Made by a program: the position numbers and the translations under genes. The notes under the pieces are model-generated. The model saw only the letters and a list, made by a program, of their open reading frames with translations. It searched no databases and had not been told where the DNA came from. Positions 6,606 to 13,421 of a stretch of DNA of 19,152 nt are shown here, in pieces. Position 1 is the stretch's first letter, and each line of letters begins with the position of its first letter. This stretch comes from Neisseriaceae bacterium (GTDB lineage: Bacteria; Pseudomonadota; Gammaproteobacteria; Burkholderiales; UBA11063): assembly GCA_947441745.1 (NCBI GenBank), contig CANEUJ010000012.1, positions 1 to 19,152 of the forward strand, in the 5' to 3' direction.

Positions 6606-6633
6606 TTAACATTTCTCCATAAGAACCATTAAG

Positions 6634-6660
6634 AATGGCAACTAAATTTTAGTTGCCATT
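6634..6660. other. Perfect 13-base inverted repeat between sucB and lpd
   Basis: AATGGCAACTAAA (6634-6646) and TTTAGTTGCCATT (6648-6660) are exact complements around one central base, so RNA from either strand can form a long hairpin. On the minus (sucB-lpd) strand no U-tract follows, so it does not look like an efficient terminator there. It could shield the sucB 3' end, partly attenuate lpd, or stop plus-strand readthrough coming past rfbD, where TTTT follows the stem. Confidence 0.7.
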
Positions 6661-6664
6661 TTAA

Positions 6665-7831
6665 TTATAAATCTAGCAAAAACCTTGTCGGATCTTCCAA
6701 GGCATCTTTAATTGCAACTAATGATAATACAGCCTCACGCCCATCAATAATGCGATGATCATAAGATAATGCAAGATACATCATAGGACGAATTACAATT
6801 TGTCCATTTTCTACAACTGCACGTTCTTTAGTCGCATGCATACCTAAGATTGCTGATTGCGGAGGGTTGATAATTGGAGTACTCATCATAGAACCAAAAG
6901 TTCCACCATTAGTAACTGTGAAAGTTCCACCAGTTAACTCTTCAAGCTCAATCTTACCCTCTTTACCGCGTTTACCAAAATCGGCGATTTTTTGCTCAAT
7001 CTCAGAAATTGACATGTTTTCTGCATTACGTAAAATTGGAACAACTAACCCTCTTGGTGTACTAACCGCAATACCAATATCAAAATAACCATGATATACG
7101 ATATCGTCCCCATCAACCGAGGCATTAAGTACTGGATATTGTTTCAAAGCATGAACTGCAGCTTTTATAAAAAAAGACATAAAACCAAGTTTGACTCCAT
7201 GTTTTTTCTCAAAAGCTTCTTTATACTTATTACGCAAATCCATAATCGGTTTCATATTAACTTCATTAAATGTTGTTAATATTGCATTCGTTTGCTGACT
7301 TTCTAATAATCTCTCAGCAACTCTTTTTCTTAAGCGACTCATAGGAACACGCTCTTCAATACGTGAACCCTTACCACTTATTTGAGCCAAAACATCTTCT
7401 TTTAGTATTCTACCACCACGACCACTACCACCAACCTCACTTAAGTTAATAGCATTGTCAGCAGCAACTTTGTTCGCTGCTGGCATTACTTTAACAGCAT
7501 TATCAGTAGTTGTAACTGTTGCCACAGCTGAAGCTTCAGTAGCTTTAGCTAATATTGTATTTTCTTCAACTGGCTTTTTAGCCGATATGTCCATATATGC
7601 AATTAGCTGACCACTTTTAACCATATCTCCTGGTTTACCAATTATTTCAACCAGAACTCCATCATCCGCGGATGGCAGCTCAAGAACAACCTTGTCGGTT
7701 TCCAAATCGATTAAATTTTCTTCACGTTTAACAAAATCGCCTTGTTTTTTGTGCCAATTAAGTAGTGTTGCTTCACTAACAGACTCTGGCAACTGTGGAA
7801 CTTTTATTTCAATCTTATTGGGATTACTCAT
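6665..7831 (-). CDS. sucB: Dihydrolipoyllysine-residue succinyltransferase (E2 of 2-oxoglutarate dehydrogenase)
   Basis: SucB forms the core of the 2-oxoglutarate dehydrogenase complex and transfers the succinyl group from lipoate to CoA. The 388 residues read as a single lipoyl domain (about 5-82) with the lipoylated Lys47 in LETDKVVLELPS, a flexible Ala/Thr/Val-rich linker (about 85-120), a short peripheral-subunit-binding domain ending in GGRILKEDV, and the acyltransferase domain (about 160-388). The catalytic motif SYDHRIIDG has His359 and Asp363. The opening VPQLPESVSEATLLNWHKK is of the OdhB type, not the pyruvate E2 type. The order on this strand is acpP, sucB, lpd; sucA, which normally precedes sucB, is absent. 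AGG lies about 10 bases before the ATG, and a possible TATACT -10 (7848-7853) hints at a separate promoter. Confidence 0.96.
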   Translation of the reverse strand: MSNPNKIEIKVPQLPESVSEATLLNWHKKQGDFVKREENLIDLETDKVVLELPSADDGVLVEIIGKPGDMVKSGQLIAYMDISAKKPVEENTILAKATEASAVATVTTTDNAVKVMPAANKVAADNAINLSEVGGSGRGGRILKEDVLAQISGKGSRIEERVPMSRLRKRVAERLLESQQTNAILTTFNEVNMKPIMDLRNKYKEAFEKKHGVKLGFMSFFIKAAVHALKQYPVLNASVDGDDIVYHGYFDIGIAVSTPRGLVVPILRNAENMSISEIEQKIADFGKRGKEGKIELEELTGGTFTVTNGGTFGSMMSTPIINPPQSAILGMHATKERAVVENGQIVIRPMMYLALSYDHRIIDGREAVLSLVAIKDALEDPTRFLLDL

Positions 7832-7858
7832 TTGAATTTACCTATTTAGTATAATTAC

Positions 7859-7886
7859 AAACATGCGGAAGAACTCCGCATATTTT
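7859..7886. terminator. Probable terminator hairpin after acpP
   Basis: ATGCGGA (7863-7869) pairs with TCCGCAT (7875-7881) around an AGAAC loop, and AAA/TTT pairs extend the stem after one mismatch. It lies just after the acpP stop on the minus strand, where GTTTGTAATT follows; the plus strand offers ATTTTT. The placement supports ending acpP transcription before sucB, though the U-tract on that side is poor. Confidence 0.55.
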
Positions 7887-7900
7887 TAGAAAAACCGCTA

Positions 7901-8134
7901 TTAACTGTGTGATTTAACGTAATCAATCGCTAACTGAACTGTTGAAATTTTTTCAGCATCTTCATCAGGGATTTGACAGTTAAACTCTTCCTCTAAAGCC
8001 ATAACAAGCTCAACAGTGTCAAGAGAATCTGCTCCTAAATCGTCTACGAAAGATGCTTCATTCTTAATAGTAGCTTCATCAACTCCAAGTTTTTCTGCTA
8101 TAACTTTTTTAACCCTTGCTTCTAAATTATCCAT
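7901..8134 (-). CDS. acpP: Acyl carrier protein
   Basis: AcpP carries growing acyl chains of fatty acid synthesis on a 4'-phosphopantetheine arm. The 77-residue product starts MDNLEARVKKVIAEKLGV and has the prosthetic-group site DDLGADSLDTVE with Ser37. It is acidic and of exactly the usual length. An 11-residue in-frame extension to 8167 exists, but AGAGGA is placed nine bases before the ATG at 8132-8134 and the family begins there. The gene has its own strong promoter (8195-8224) whose -35 overlaps that of the divergent aroQ-accBC operon. Elsewhere acpP usually lies between fabG and fabF; none of the fab genes is next to it here. Its downstream neighbour is sucB, probably separated by a terminator. 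Confidence 0.97.
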   Translation of the reverse strand: MDNLEARVKKVIAEKLGVDEATIKNEASFVDDLGADSLDTVELVMALEEEFNCQIPDEDAEKISTVQLAIDYVKSHS

Positions 8135-8194
8135 GAAATGATTTCCTCTATACAAAAAAATAAACAACTGAAATTAATCTATTACTAAGGCGTA

Positions 8195-8224
8195 ATCATA
8201 TAACTTTGAAATGGGTTTTGTCAA
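8195..8224 (-). promoter_or_regulatory. acpP promoter
   Basis: On the minus strand TTGACA (8219-8224, exact consensus), an 18-base spacer and TATGAT (8195-8200, one mismatch) form a strong sigma-70 promoter. The predicted start near 8188 gives a leader of about 54 bases. The -35 overlaps the plus-strand -35 by five bases. Confidence 0.75.
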
Positions 8225-8246
8225 TTTTATTTACATATGGTAGAAT
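8218..8246 (+). promoter_or_regulatory. Promoter of the DUF3579-aroQ-accB-accC operon
   Basis: TTGTCA (8218-8223), a 17-base spacer and TAGAAT (8241-8246) form a good sigma-70 promoter. The predicted start is near 8253, some 44 bases before the first gene. It is the only convincing promoter for the six-gene rightward operon. Confidence 0.75.
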
Positions 8247-8296
8247 TACTCCCTTAAACATAAGCTTGAATTAAATAAAGATTGGATGAAAAACAT

Positions 8297-8611
8297 ATGG
8301 TAGACAACAATGAAATTTGTTATCTAGATGAATTAATTATTGAAGGACTTACGCTAGACGGTAAAAAATTTAGACCAAGTGATTGGGTGGATAGACTTTG
8401 TGGAATGCTAGCTGTTTTTGATCAGCAAAAAGTGTCTTACTCTCCGTTCTTGCGTCCACTAGTATACAAAGACATGAACTGCGTAGCAGTAAAAAAAGAA
8501 CTTGAAACTAAAAAACCGAGCATATTTAACTTCATTATGCAATTTGCTGCAGACAACCAACTAATGGTTGTTGATTGTGCAAAGTTTAAACTTCAACAAG
8601 GCGTTAGTTAG
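8297..8611 (+). CDS. DUF3579 family protein of unknown function
   Basis: The 104-residue product has the core GLTLDGKKFRPSDWVDRLCG (17-36), then YSPFLRPLVYKDMNCVAV and a C-terminal segment ending FAADNQLMVVDC. I recognise this pattern as the DUF3579 family, small soluble proteins that I know chiefly from Betaproteobacteria and that have no established function. No signal peptide or membrane segment is seen. The start is uncertain: ATG 8297 has GGA about ten bases upstream, while a TTG at 8282 would add five residues with only AAAG before it; I prefer the ATG. It is the first gene after the operon promoter, and its TAG stop directly abuts the aroQ ATG, so the two are probably translationally coupled. 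The position suggests expression together with fatty acid synthesis genes, but does not reveal a job. Confidence 0.8.
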   Translation: MVDNNEICYLDELIIEGLTLDGKKFRPSDWVDRLCGMLAVFDQQKVSYSPFLRPLVYKDMNCVAVKKELETKKPSIFNFIMQFAADNQLMVVDCAKFKLQQGVS

Positions 8612-9061
8612 ATGAAATATAAAATCCTGGTAATTCATGGCCCTAACTTGAATCTTCTTGGTAAGCGTGAACCTGAGATTTATGGATCTGAAACACTTTG
8701 TGATATTAACAAATCTCTTTTAGAAGTTGCAAACAATTCTAATATCGTGTTAGAATCTTACCAAAGCAATAGCGAAAGTGACTTAATCACCAAAACTCAT
8801 AGTTGCTTTGAAGATAACTATGATTTTCTGATTATAAACCCTGCGGCTTTTACGCACACAAGTATCGCCCTAAGAGATGCAGTACTTGCAATTAATAAAC
8901 CTTTTATTGAAGTACACTTAAGTAATATTTTTAAACGTGAAGAATTTAGGCACAAATCGTATTTTTCTGATATCGCCATTGGGGTGATATCTGGACTTGG
9001 AGTTAAAGGTTATCATATGGCTTTAACTTACGCAATTGACTATTTATCTGGAAAGGAATAA
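8612..9061 (+). CDS. aroQ: Type II 3-dehydroquinate dehydratase
   Basis: AroQ removes water from 3-dehydroquinate in the shikimate pathway to aromatic amino acids. The 149-residue protein is of the small type II class: HGPNLNLLGKREPEIYG (9-25) with Arg19 and catalytic Tyr24, INPAAFTHTSIALRDA (75-90) with Asn76, EVHLSN with catalytic His102, and Arg113. It begins on the base after the stop of the DUF3579 gene. Its last codons, GGAAAGGAATAA, provide the ribosome binding site of accB, which begins five bases later. The pairing aroQ-accB-accC is a frequent proteobacterial order, so nothing is out of place. Confidence 0.97.
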   Translation: MKYKILVIHGPNLNLLGKREPEIYGSETLCDINKSLLEVANNSNIVLESYQSNSESDLITKTHSCFEDNYDFLIINPAAFTHTSIALRDAVLAINKPFIEVHLSNIFKREEFRHKSYFSDIAIGVISGLGVKGYHMALTYAIDYLSGKE

Positions 9062-9066
9062 CTCCC

Positions 9067-9537
9067 ATGGACATAAAAAAAATCAAAGCAATAGTTGAAC
9101 TAGTCAAAGAATCAGGAATTCATGAACTAGAAATCACTGAAGGTGAAGAAAAACTAAAGATATCAGCATATAGTACCGCTCCAGCAGTGGTTGCAACTCC
9201 AGCTCAGGCAGTATATCATCAACAGCAAGCTCCAGTAGCCGCAACTCATATACCGTCTACCCCAGTAGCTGCTGATTCACAACCTACAATTTCAACCTCT
9301 CCAAAAAATTACATTACATCCCCAATGGTTGGGACATTTTATGCAGCATCATCTCCAAATACTCCGCCTCTAATTAATGTTGGACAAACTGTTAAAATGG
9401 GACAGGTACTATGTATAATTGAAGCCATGAAACTTATGAACCAAATTGAATCTGACAAAGAAGGCACTGTAAAAGAAATTCTAGTTAAAGATGGTTCACC
9501 CGTAGAGTTTGGTCAACAATTATTTGTAATTGAATAA
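9067..9537 (+). CDS. accB: Biotin carboxyl carrier protein of acetyl-CoA carboxylase
   Basis: AccB carries the biotin that shuttles carboxyl groups between the biotin carboxylase and carboxyltransferase halves of acetyl-CoA carboxylase. In the 156 residues there is a short N-terminal region (1-35) with the conserved ESGIHELEI, a Pro/Ala/Gln/Thr-rich linker (about 38-80), and the biotinyl domain (about 81-156) containing SPMVGTFY and the biotinylation site EAMKLMN with Lys122. Length and layout are those of E. coli BCCP. The ribosome binding site AAGGA lies within the end of aroQ. accC follows after 20 bases. In many bacteria AccB limits its own operon's expression; no operator can be recognised here. 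Confidence 0.97.
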   Translation: MDIKKIKAIVELVKESGIHELEITEGEEKLKISAYSTAPAVVATPAQAVYHQQQAPVAATHIPSTPVAADSQPTISTSPKNYITSPMVGTFYAASSPNTPPLINVGQTVKMGQVLCIIEAMKLMNQIESDKEGTVKEILVKDGSPVEFGQQLFVIE

Positions 9538-9557
9538 TTTTTTTGGAATGAAAATAT

Positions 9558-10901
9558 ATGTTTGAAAAAATTTTGATTGCCAACCGTGGAGAAATAGCAC
9601 TTAGAATACAAAGAGCATGTCGCACATTGGGAATAAAATCAGTTGTTATCTACTCTGAGGCTGACAAAGACGCAAAATACGTAAAAATAGCTGATGAAGC
9701 TGTATGTATTGGACCTGCTAAGTCATCTCAAAGCTATTTACATGTTCCATCAATAATTGCGGCAGCAGAAATAACCAATGCCCAAGCAATTCACCCAGGC
9801 TATGGATTTTTGTCTGAAAATGCCGAATTTGCAAAACGGGTTGAAGGAAGTGGCTTTGTATTTATTGGTCCACGCCCAGAAAATATTGCAACAATGGGTG
9901 ATAAAGTAAAAGCAAAAGAAGCTATGATTAAAGCTGGAATACCAGTAGTACCAGGATCTGAGGGAGAGCTACCACTTAACGATAAAGAAGTAATTAAAAT
10001 TGCTCGTAAAGTTGGCTATCCAGTAATAATCAAAGCTGCAGCAGGTGGTGGTGGACGCGGTATGCGTGTTGTTACCAAAGAAGAAGATCTACTGTCACTT
10101 CTAGAAATCACTAGAGCTGAAGCACTTGCTGGCTTTGGTAATCCTGCAGTATATATGGAGCGTTATTTAACCAAACCACGTCATATTGAAATCCAAATTT
10201 TAGCTGATGAGTATGGTAATGTGATTCACCTTGGGGAACGTGACTGCTCAATGCAAAGACGCCATCAAAAAGTTATTGAAGAAGCACCTGGTGTTGGCAT
10301 TACTGAAAAAATGCGAAAAGCTATTGGAGAGGCTTGTGTTAAAGCATGTAAGGCTATTAAATATCGTGGTGCTGGTACTTTTGAATTTTTATTTGAAAAC
10401 GGTGAGTTTTTCTTTATTGAGATGAACACACGGGTACAAGTTGAACACACAGTAACTGAAATGATTACTGGTATCGATATTGTTAAGGAACAAATTTATA
10501 TTGCTAGTGGTGAAAAACTTCGCTATAAGCAATCTAAGATCGTGTTTAAAGGGCATGCTATTGAATGTCGCATAAATGCTGAGGATCCATATACATTTGT
10601 ACCATCCCCAGGTAAAATCGAACATTGTCACTTCGCTGGTGGCAATGGCATTCGGATTGACTCTCACGTATACTCAGGATATTCAGTACCTCCATTTTAT
10701 GACTCTATGATAGGTAAAATAATAGCTCACGGTGAAAACCGTACTGAAACAATTAACCGCATGAAGGGTGCTTTACTTGAAACAACATTTAAAGGCATTA
10801 AAACCAATATTCCACTACATCTGGATTTATTAGACAATCATGGGTTTTGTGAAGGTGCTCAATCAATTCATTATTTAGAAAACTATTTAAAAAACAAGTA
10901 A
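9558..10901 (+). CDS. accC: Biotin carboxylase subunit of acetyl-CoA carboxylase
   Basis: AccC uses ATP and bicarbonate to carboxylate the biotin of AccB. The 447-residue ATP-grasp enzyme keeps the E. coli residue numbering in its core: the glycine-rich loop GGGGRGMRV (163-171), QRRHQKVIEEAP with Lys238, EMNTRVQVEH with Glu288, Asn290, Arg292 and Glu296, and CRINAEDP with Arg338. The N-terminal ILIANRGEIALRI is intact. Its ATG is preceded by GGA about nine bases upstream. The TAA stop overlaps the prmA start as TAATG. Together with AccB here and AccD encoded at 16045-16926, three of the four subunits are present; AccA is not in the window. Confidence 0.98.
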   Translation: MFEKILIANRGEIALRIQRACRTLGIKSVVIYSEADKDAKYVKIADEAVCIGPAKSSQSYLHVPSIIAAAEITNAQAIHPGYGFLSENAEFAKRVEGSGFVFIGPRPENIATMGDKVKAKEAMIKAGIPVVPGSEGELPLNDKEVIKIARKVGYPVIIKAAAGGGGRGMRVVTKEEDLLSLLEITRAEALAGFGNPAVYMERYLTKPRHIEIQILADEYGNVIHLGERDCSMQRRHQKVIEEAPGVGITEKMRKAIGEACVKACKAIKYRGAGTFEFLFENGEFFFIEMNTRVQVEHTVTEMITGIDIVKEQIYIASGEKLRYKQSKIVFKGHAIECRINAEDPYTFVPSPGKIEHCHFAGGNGIRIDSHVYSGYSVPPFYDSMIGKIIAHGENRTETINRMKGALLETTFKGIKTNIPLHLDLLDNHGFCEGAQSIHYLENYLKNK

Positions 10902-11785
10902 TGAATAATTATTTCACTGAGCTTACCATCAATGTAGATTCGAAATCTGCAGATATACTATCTGATGTATTTTTTGATCTTAATGTCTTATCGGTATATA
11001 TTGAAGACGCTGATGCTGGAACAATTAACGAAGAACCAATCTTCGGAGAACCAGGAATGGTAGTTGAAGGACTATGGAAGCATAGTAAAGTAGTTGTTCT
11101 AGTTAATAATGCTACGGATATAGATAAACTAATATCAGATGCAAAATTAAACTCTGGATTAGGTTTTAACTATGCAACCAAAAAGATTGCTGATGAAGAC
11201 TGGGTTAGACTCACTCAAAGTCAATTCCAACCAATTAAAATACACGATGACTTTTATATTGTGCCATCTTGGCACGATATACCACCTAATATAAATCACT
11301 CCATAGTGCTTGACCCAGGACTTGCTTTTGGTACAGGCTCTCATGCAACTACATTTATGTGTTTAGAGTGGTTATCAAACAACGTAACTAGCTCTTCTTG
11401 TGTATTAGACTATGGGTGTGGTTCTGGAATACTGGCTATTACAGCCAAAATATTTGGTGCAGATAAGGTATATGGAGTTGATATTGACGAACAAGCTATT
11501 ATTGCAAGTAATGATAATGCCACAAATAATAAAGTTAATATTAACTTTTCAACTCCAGATAAATTACCTGAAGAATCCTTTGATATAGTTGTGGCTAATA
11601 TTCTATCTAATCCATTAAGATTCCTAGCACCAGCTCTTGCCAAATACAGTAAATCAAAACTAATTTTATCAGGTATCTTAGAGTTGCAAAGTGAAGAACT
11701 TAGTGAAATATACAGCCAATGGTTTAATGTAAAAACTGCACAATGCAGCGATGGATGGGTGTTACTTGAATGTACTAAATGCTAA
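10901..11785 (+). CDS. prmA: Ribosomal protein L11 methyltransferase
   Basis: PrmA trimethylates the N-terminus and two lysines of ribosomal protein L11. The 294-residue product has the N-terminal L11-recognition domain (about 1-60), the family motif LDPGLAFGTGSHATT (137-151), the SAM-binding motif I LDYGCGSGILAI (169-180), the acidic VDID at 193-196, and VANILSNPL (231-239). The ATG overlaps the accC stop by one base, so translation is coupled; no separate ribosome binding site is clear. accBC-prmA is a well-known adjacent order in beta- and gammaproteobacteria. The last seven bases overlap the next gene. Confidence 0.96.
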   Translation: MNNYFTELTINVDSKSADILSDVFFDLNVLSVYIEDADAGTINEEPIFGEPGMVVEGLWKHSKVVVLVNNATDIDKLISDAKLNSGLGFNYATKKIADEDWVRLTQSQFQPIKIHDDFYIVPSWHDIPPNINHSIVLDPGLAFGTGSHATTFMCLEWLSNNVTSSSCVLDYGCGSGILAITAKIFGADKVYGVDIDEQAIIASNDNATNNKVNINFSTPDKLPEESFDIVVANILSNPLRFLAPALAKYSKSKLILSGILELQSEELSEIYSQWFNVKTAQCSDGWVLLECTKC

Positions 11786-12114
11786 AAACACCATTTTTAA
11801 GCATTGAACAAATCTATAATTCTGGACAGTATGATTTCAAAAATATTTTTCAGCATCTACAAATATTAAATAATATTTTAACTACGACGCTACCTGATAA
11901 TTTAATAAAGTTTTGTCATATTGGTGCTTTTGATAAAAAAACAGTAGTATTATTTGTAACAAATCAAAGTGTATTACATTTACTAAATAGCCAAACTAAT
12001 CATATACTTAATGCTTTTTATAATGCAAATTATAACTTTGACAATTTACTCGTAAAACTCAGAATCTCAAATAAATCTCGGGCTAATGATGGAGTAAATG
12101 AAATCAATTTATAA
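11779..12114 (+). CDS. Small DUF721/DciA-like protein (tentative)
   Basis: The 111-residue product starts inside the end of prmA (seven-base overlap, ATGCTAA), which argues for a real translated gene. Features seen are an N-terminal stretch LQILNNILTTTLPDNLIKFCHIG, a hydrophobic strand KKTVVLFVTNQSVLHLL, a helix around LNSQTNHILNAF, and a final strand LLVKLRIS. The order helix, LP-x-L, strand with V-F-V, helix, strand ending I/L-R-I resembles DUF721, the domain of DciA, the replicative-helicase operator found in most bacteria lacking DnaC. The match is by pattern only, and the strongly conserved residues are few. There is no signal peptide and no membrane span. If it is not DciA, it is an uncharacterised protein co-expressed with prmA. 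It is the last gene of the rightward operon. Confidence 0.55.
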   Translation: MLKTPFLSIEQIYNSGQYDFKNIFQHLQILNNILTTTLPDNLIKFCHIGAFDKKTVVLFVTNQSVLHLLNSQTNHILNAFYNANYNFDNLLVKLRISNKSRANDGVNEINL

Positions 12115-12140
12115 TGTCTTGTCATAATCTAATATTTAGT

Positions 12141-12199
12141 GCATGGATCCCACCAGCCTGCGCTGGGATGACGTAGTAATTGTTTGTGTCTGGGATGAC
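12141..12199 (+). repeat. Palindromic repeat element, copy C
   Basis: GCATGGATCCCA at the left and TGTCTGGGATGAC at the right repeat the ends of copies A and B. ATCCCA (12147-12152) and TGGGAT (12164-12169) are complementary, and CCAGC/GCTGG (12153-12157, 12162-12166) offers an alternative inner hairpin. A second TGGGATGAC ends at 12172, so copy C, like copy B, has two right-end motifs. It fills most of the 91-base gap between convergent genes and could also act as terminator for both operons. Confidence 0.7.
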
Positions 12200-12205
12200 C
12201 GTGAG

Positions 12206-12943
12206 CTAAGTATTATAAACATCAAAGCGGATTGTTTTGCCTGTTTTTGTATAGCTTGGTAATGGTGCATTAACTAGTGTAGCTTGTTTATTATCTCGTT
12301 TAATAATTACCCTACGACTTGCTATCGCTAAAGCTGTATTGAATAACTCTACATCATCAGACACATTATCATTATTAGTCAACATCTGGATTAACTGCAT
12401 TTCTTTTTTTGCCTTAGAAGTAGCACTTTCTTTAAACATTGGGTCTAGATAAATTATATCTGGTGTATCAGTGCTCGTGCCTAAAAAATCGATACTATTA
12501 GCATAAACCAAATGAAGATTTCGCTTGGGAAGAATATTATTATTCAGTGCATAATATAATATAGTAGCTAACATCGGGTTTTGTTCTACCATAGTAACTT
12601 CATAACCAGCACTTGCCATCATAAAAGCATCCTTACCAAGCCCTGCAGTTAAATCCCATATTTTAGCTATACATTTATCTTTGACTAACTGTACTAGTAA
12701 TTCTGTTTTAAGGTTTTTGTACCTAGATACTAAATTTGCATAAATTTCACTAATATATAGTGGCTTAAAAGTAGAACTAATAATCGCTAACCCATTATTA
12801 TCAAGACGAAGATAAAACGTTAGACTCTTTGGTTCAACCTCTACTAATTTAAAACAATTCGTAAACTCAGATAATATATTTGCTTTAGACAATAAAGAAT
12901 TATCGGTATAAAATAAAACCAATTGGGGCTTAATATTATTCAC
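12206..12943 (-). CDS. rsmJ: 16S rRNA (guanine-1516-N2)-methyltransferase RsmJ
   Basis: RsmJ methylates N2 of G1516 in 16S rRNA. The 245-residue protein has the class I SAM motif DLTAGLGKDAF (97-107), the acidic MVEQNP (118-123) and YLDPMF (165-170), all characteristic of the former YhiQ/DUF548 family. The start is a GTG at 12941-12943 that overlaps the end of rlmH by eight bases. No Shine-Dalgarno is visible, so translation is probably coupled to rlmH. It is the last gene of the leftward seven-gene operon, with the palindromic repeat just beyond its stop. The first 60 residues are weakly conserved in the family, so the precise start is less sure than the identity. Confidence 0.92.
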   Translation of the reverse strand: MNNIKPQLVLFYTDNSLLSKANILSEFTNCFKLVEVEPKSLTFYLRLDNNGLAIISSTFKPLYISEIYANLVSRYKNLKTELLVQLVKDKCIAKIWDLTAGLGKDAFMMASAGYEVTMVEQNPMLATILYYALNNNILPKRNLHLVYANSIDFLGTSTDTPDIIYLDPMFKESATSKAKKEMQLIQMLTNNDNVSDDVELFNTALAIASRRVIIKRDNKQATLVNAPLPSYTKTGKTIRFDVYNT

Positions 12944-13400
12944 GATGATAGGGGTGATTTTCTAAAATTGTTATTGCTCGATATATTTGCTCAAGTATAA
13001 TCACTCGAACTAATGCATGAGGATAAGTAAGTGATGATAGTTGCACCATCATATTAGCCGATTGTTTAATTTCAGGGTGTAGACCATCAGCACCACCAAT
13101 AATAAAAGTAATATGATGATTATGTAACGATATCTGTTCGAGCTTTTTTGCAAAAGAAATACTAGTATACGCGCTACCTTTTTCATCAAGAGCTACTACA
13201 AAACTGCCACTTGGAATTTGAGTCTTAATTTTTTTAGCTTCAAGAGCCATATTATCCATCGCTGATAAATTCTTATCAGCCTTGATTTCTATAATCTTAC
13301 AGCTGTATTTTCCATGGTTAATCCTTTTAAGATATTCACTACATGCGATATCTACCCACAGGGGCATTTTATTTGCGACATTAATAATTGTAAATTTCAT
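12936..13400 (-). CDS. rlmH: 23S rRNA (pseudouridine-1915-N3)-methyltransferase RlmH
   Basis: RlmH is a small SPOUT-class enzyme that methylates pseudouridine 1915 in helix 69 of 23S rRNA. The 154-residue product has the family length, VALDEKG (69-75), FIIGGADG (99-106), the knot segment LSSLTYPHALVRVI, and the signature C-terminus NHPYHRE. The ATG at 13398-13400 has GGAT about six bases upstream. It follows truA by 21 bases and overlaps rsmJ by eight. It is often next to rsfS in other proteobacteria; here it is grouped with truA, which makes the pseudouridine-related pair coincidental rather than a known unit. Confidence 0.97.
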   Translation of the reverse strand: MKFTIINVANKMPLWVDIACSEYLKRINHGKYSCKIIEIKADKNLSAMDNMALEAKKIKTQIPSGSFVVALDEKGSAYTSISFAKKLEQISLHNHHITFIIGGADGLHPEIKQSANMMVQLSSLTYPHALVRVIILEQIYRAITILENHPYHRE

Positions 13401-13421
13401 TTGATATCCAAATACAACATT

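Noticed and set aside
8135..8167. Eleven-residue N-terminal extension of acyl carrier protein
   Set aside because: The family starts at MDNLEARV, a good ribosome binding site precedes that ATG, and the extension would run through the AGAGGA itself.
10389..10667. 92-codon open frame antisense to accC
   Set aside because: It is a shadow of the highly conserved biotin carboxylase core, without its own signals.
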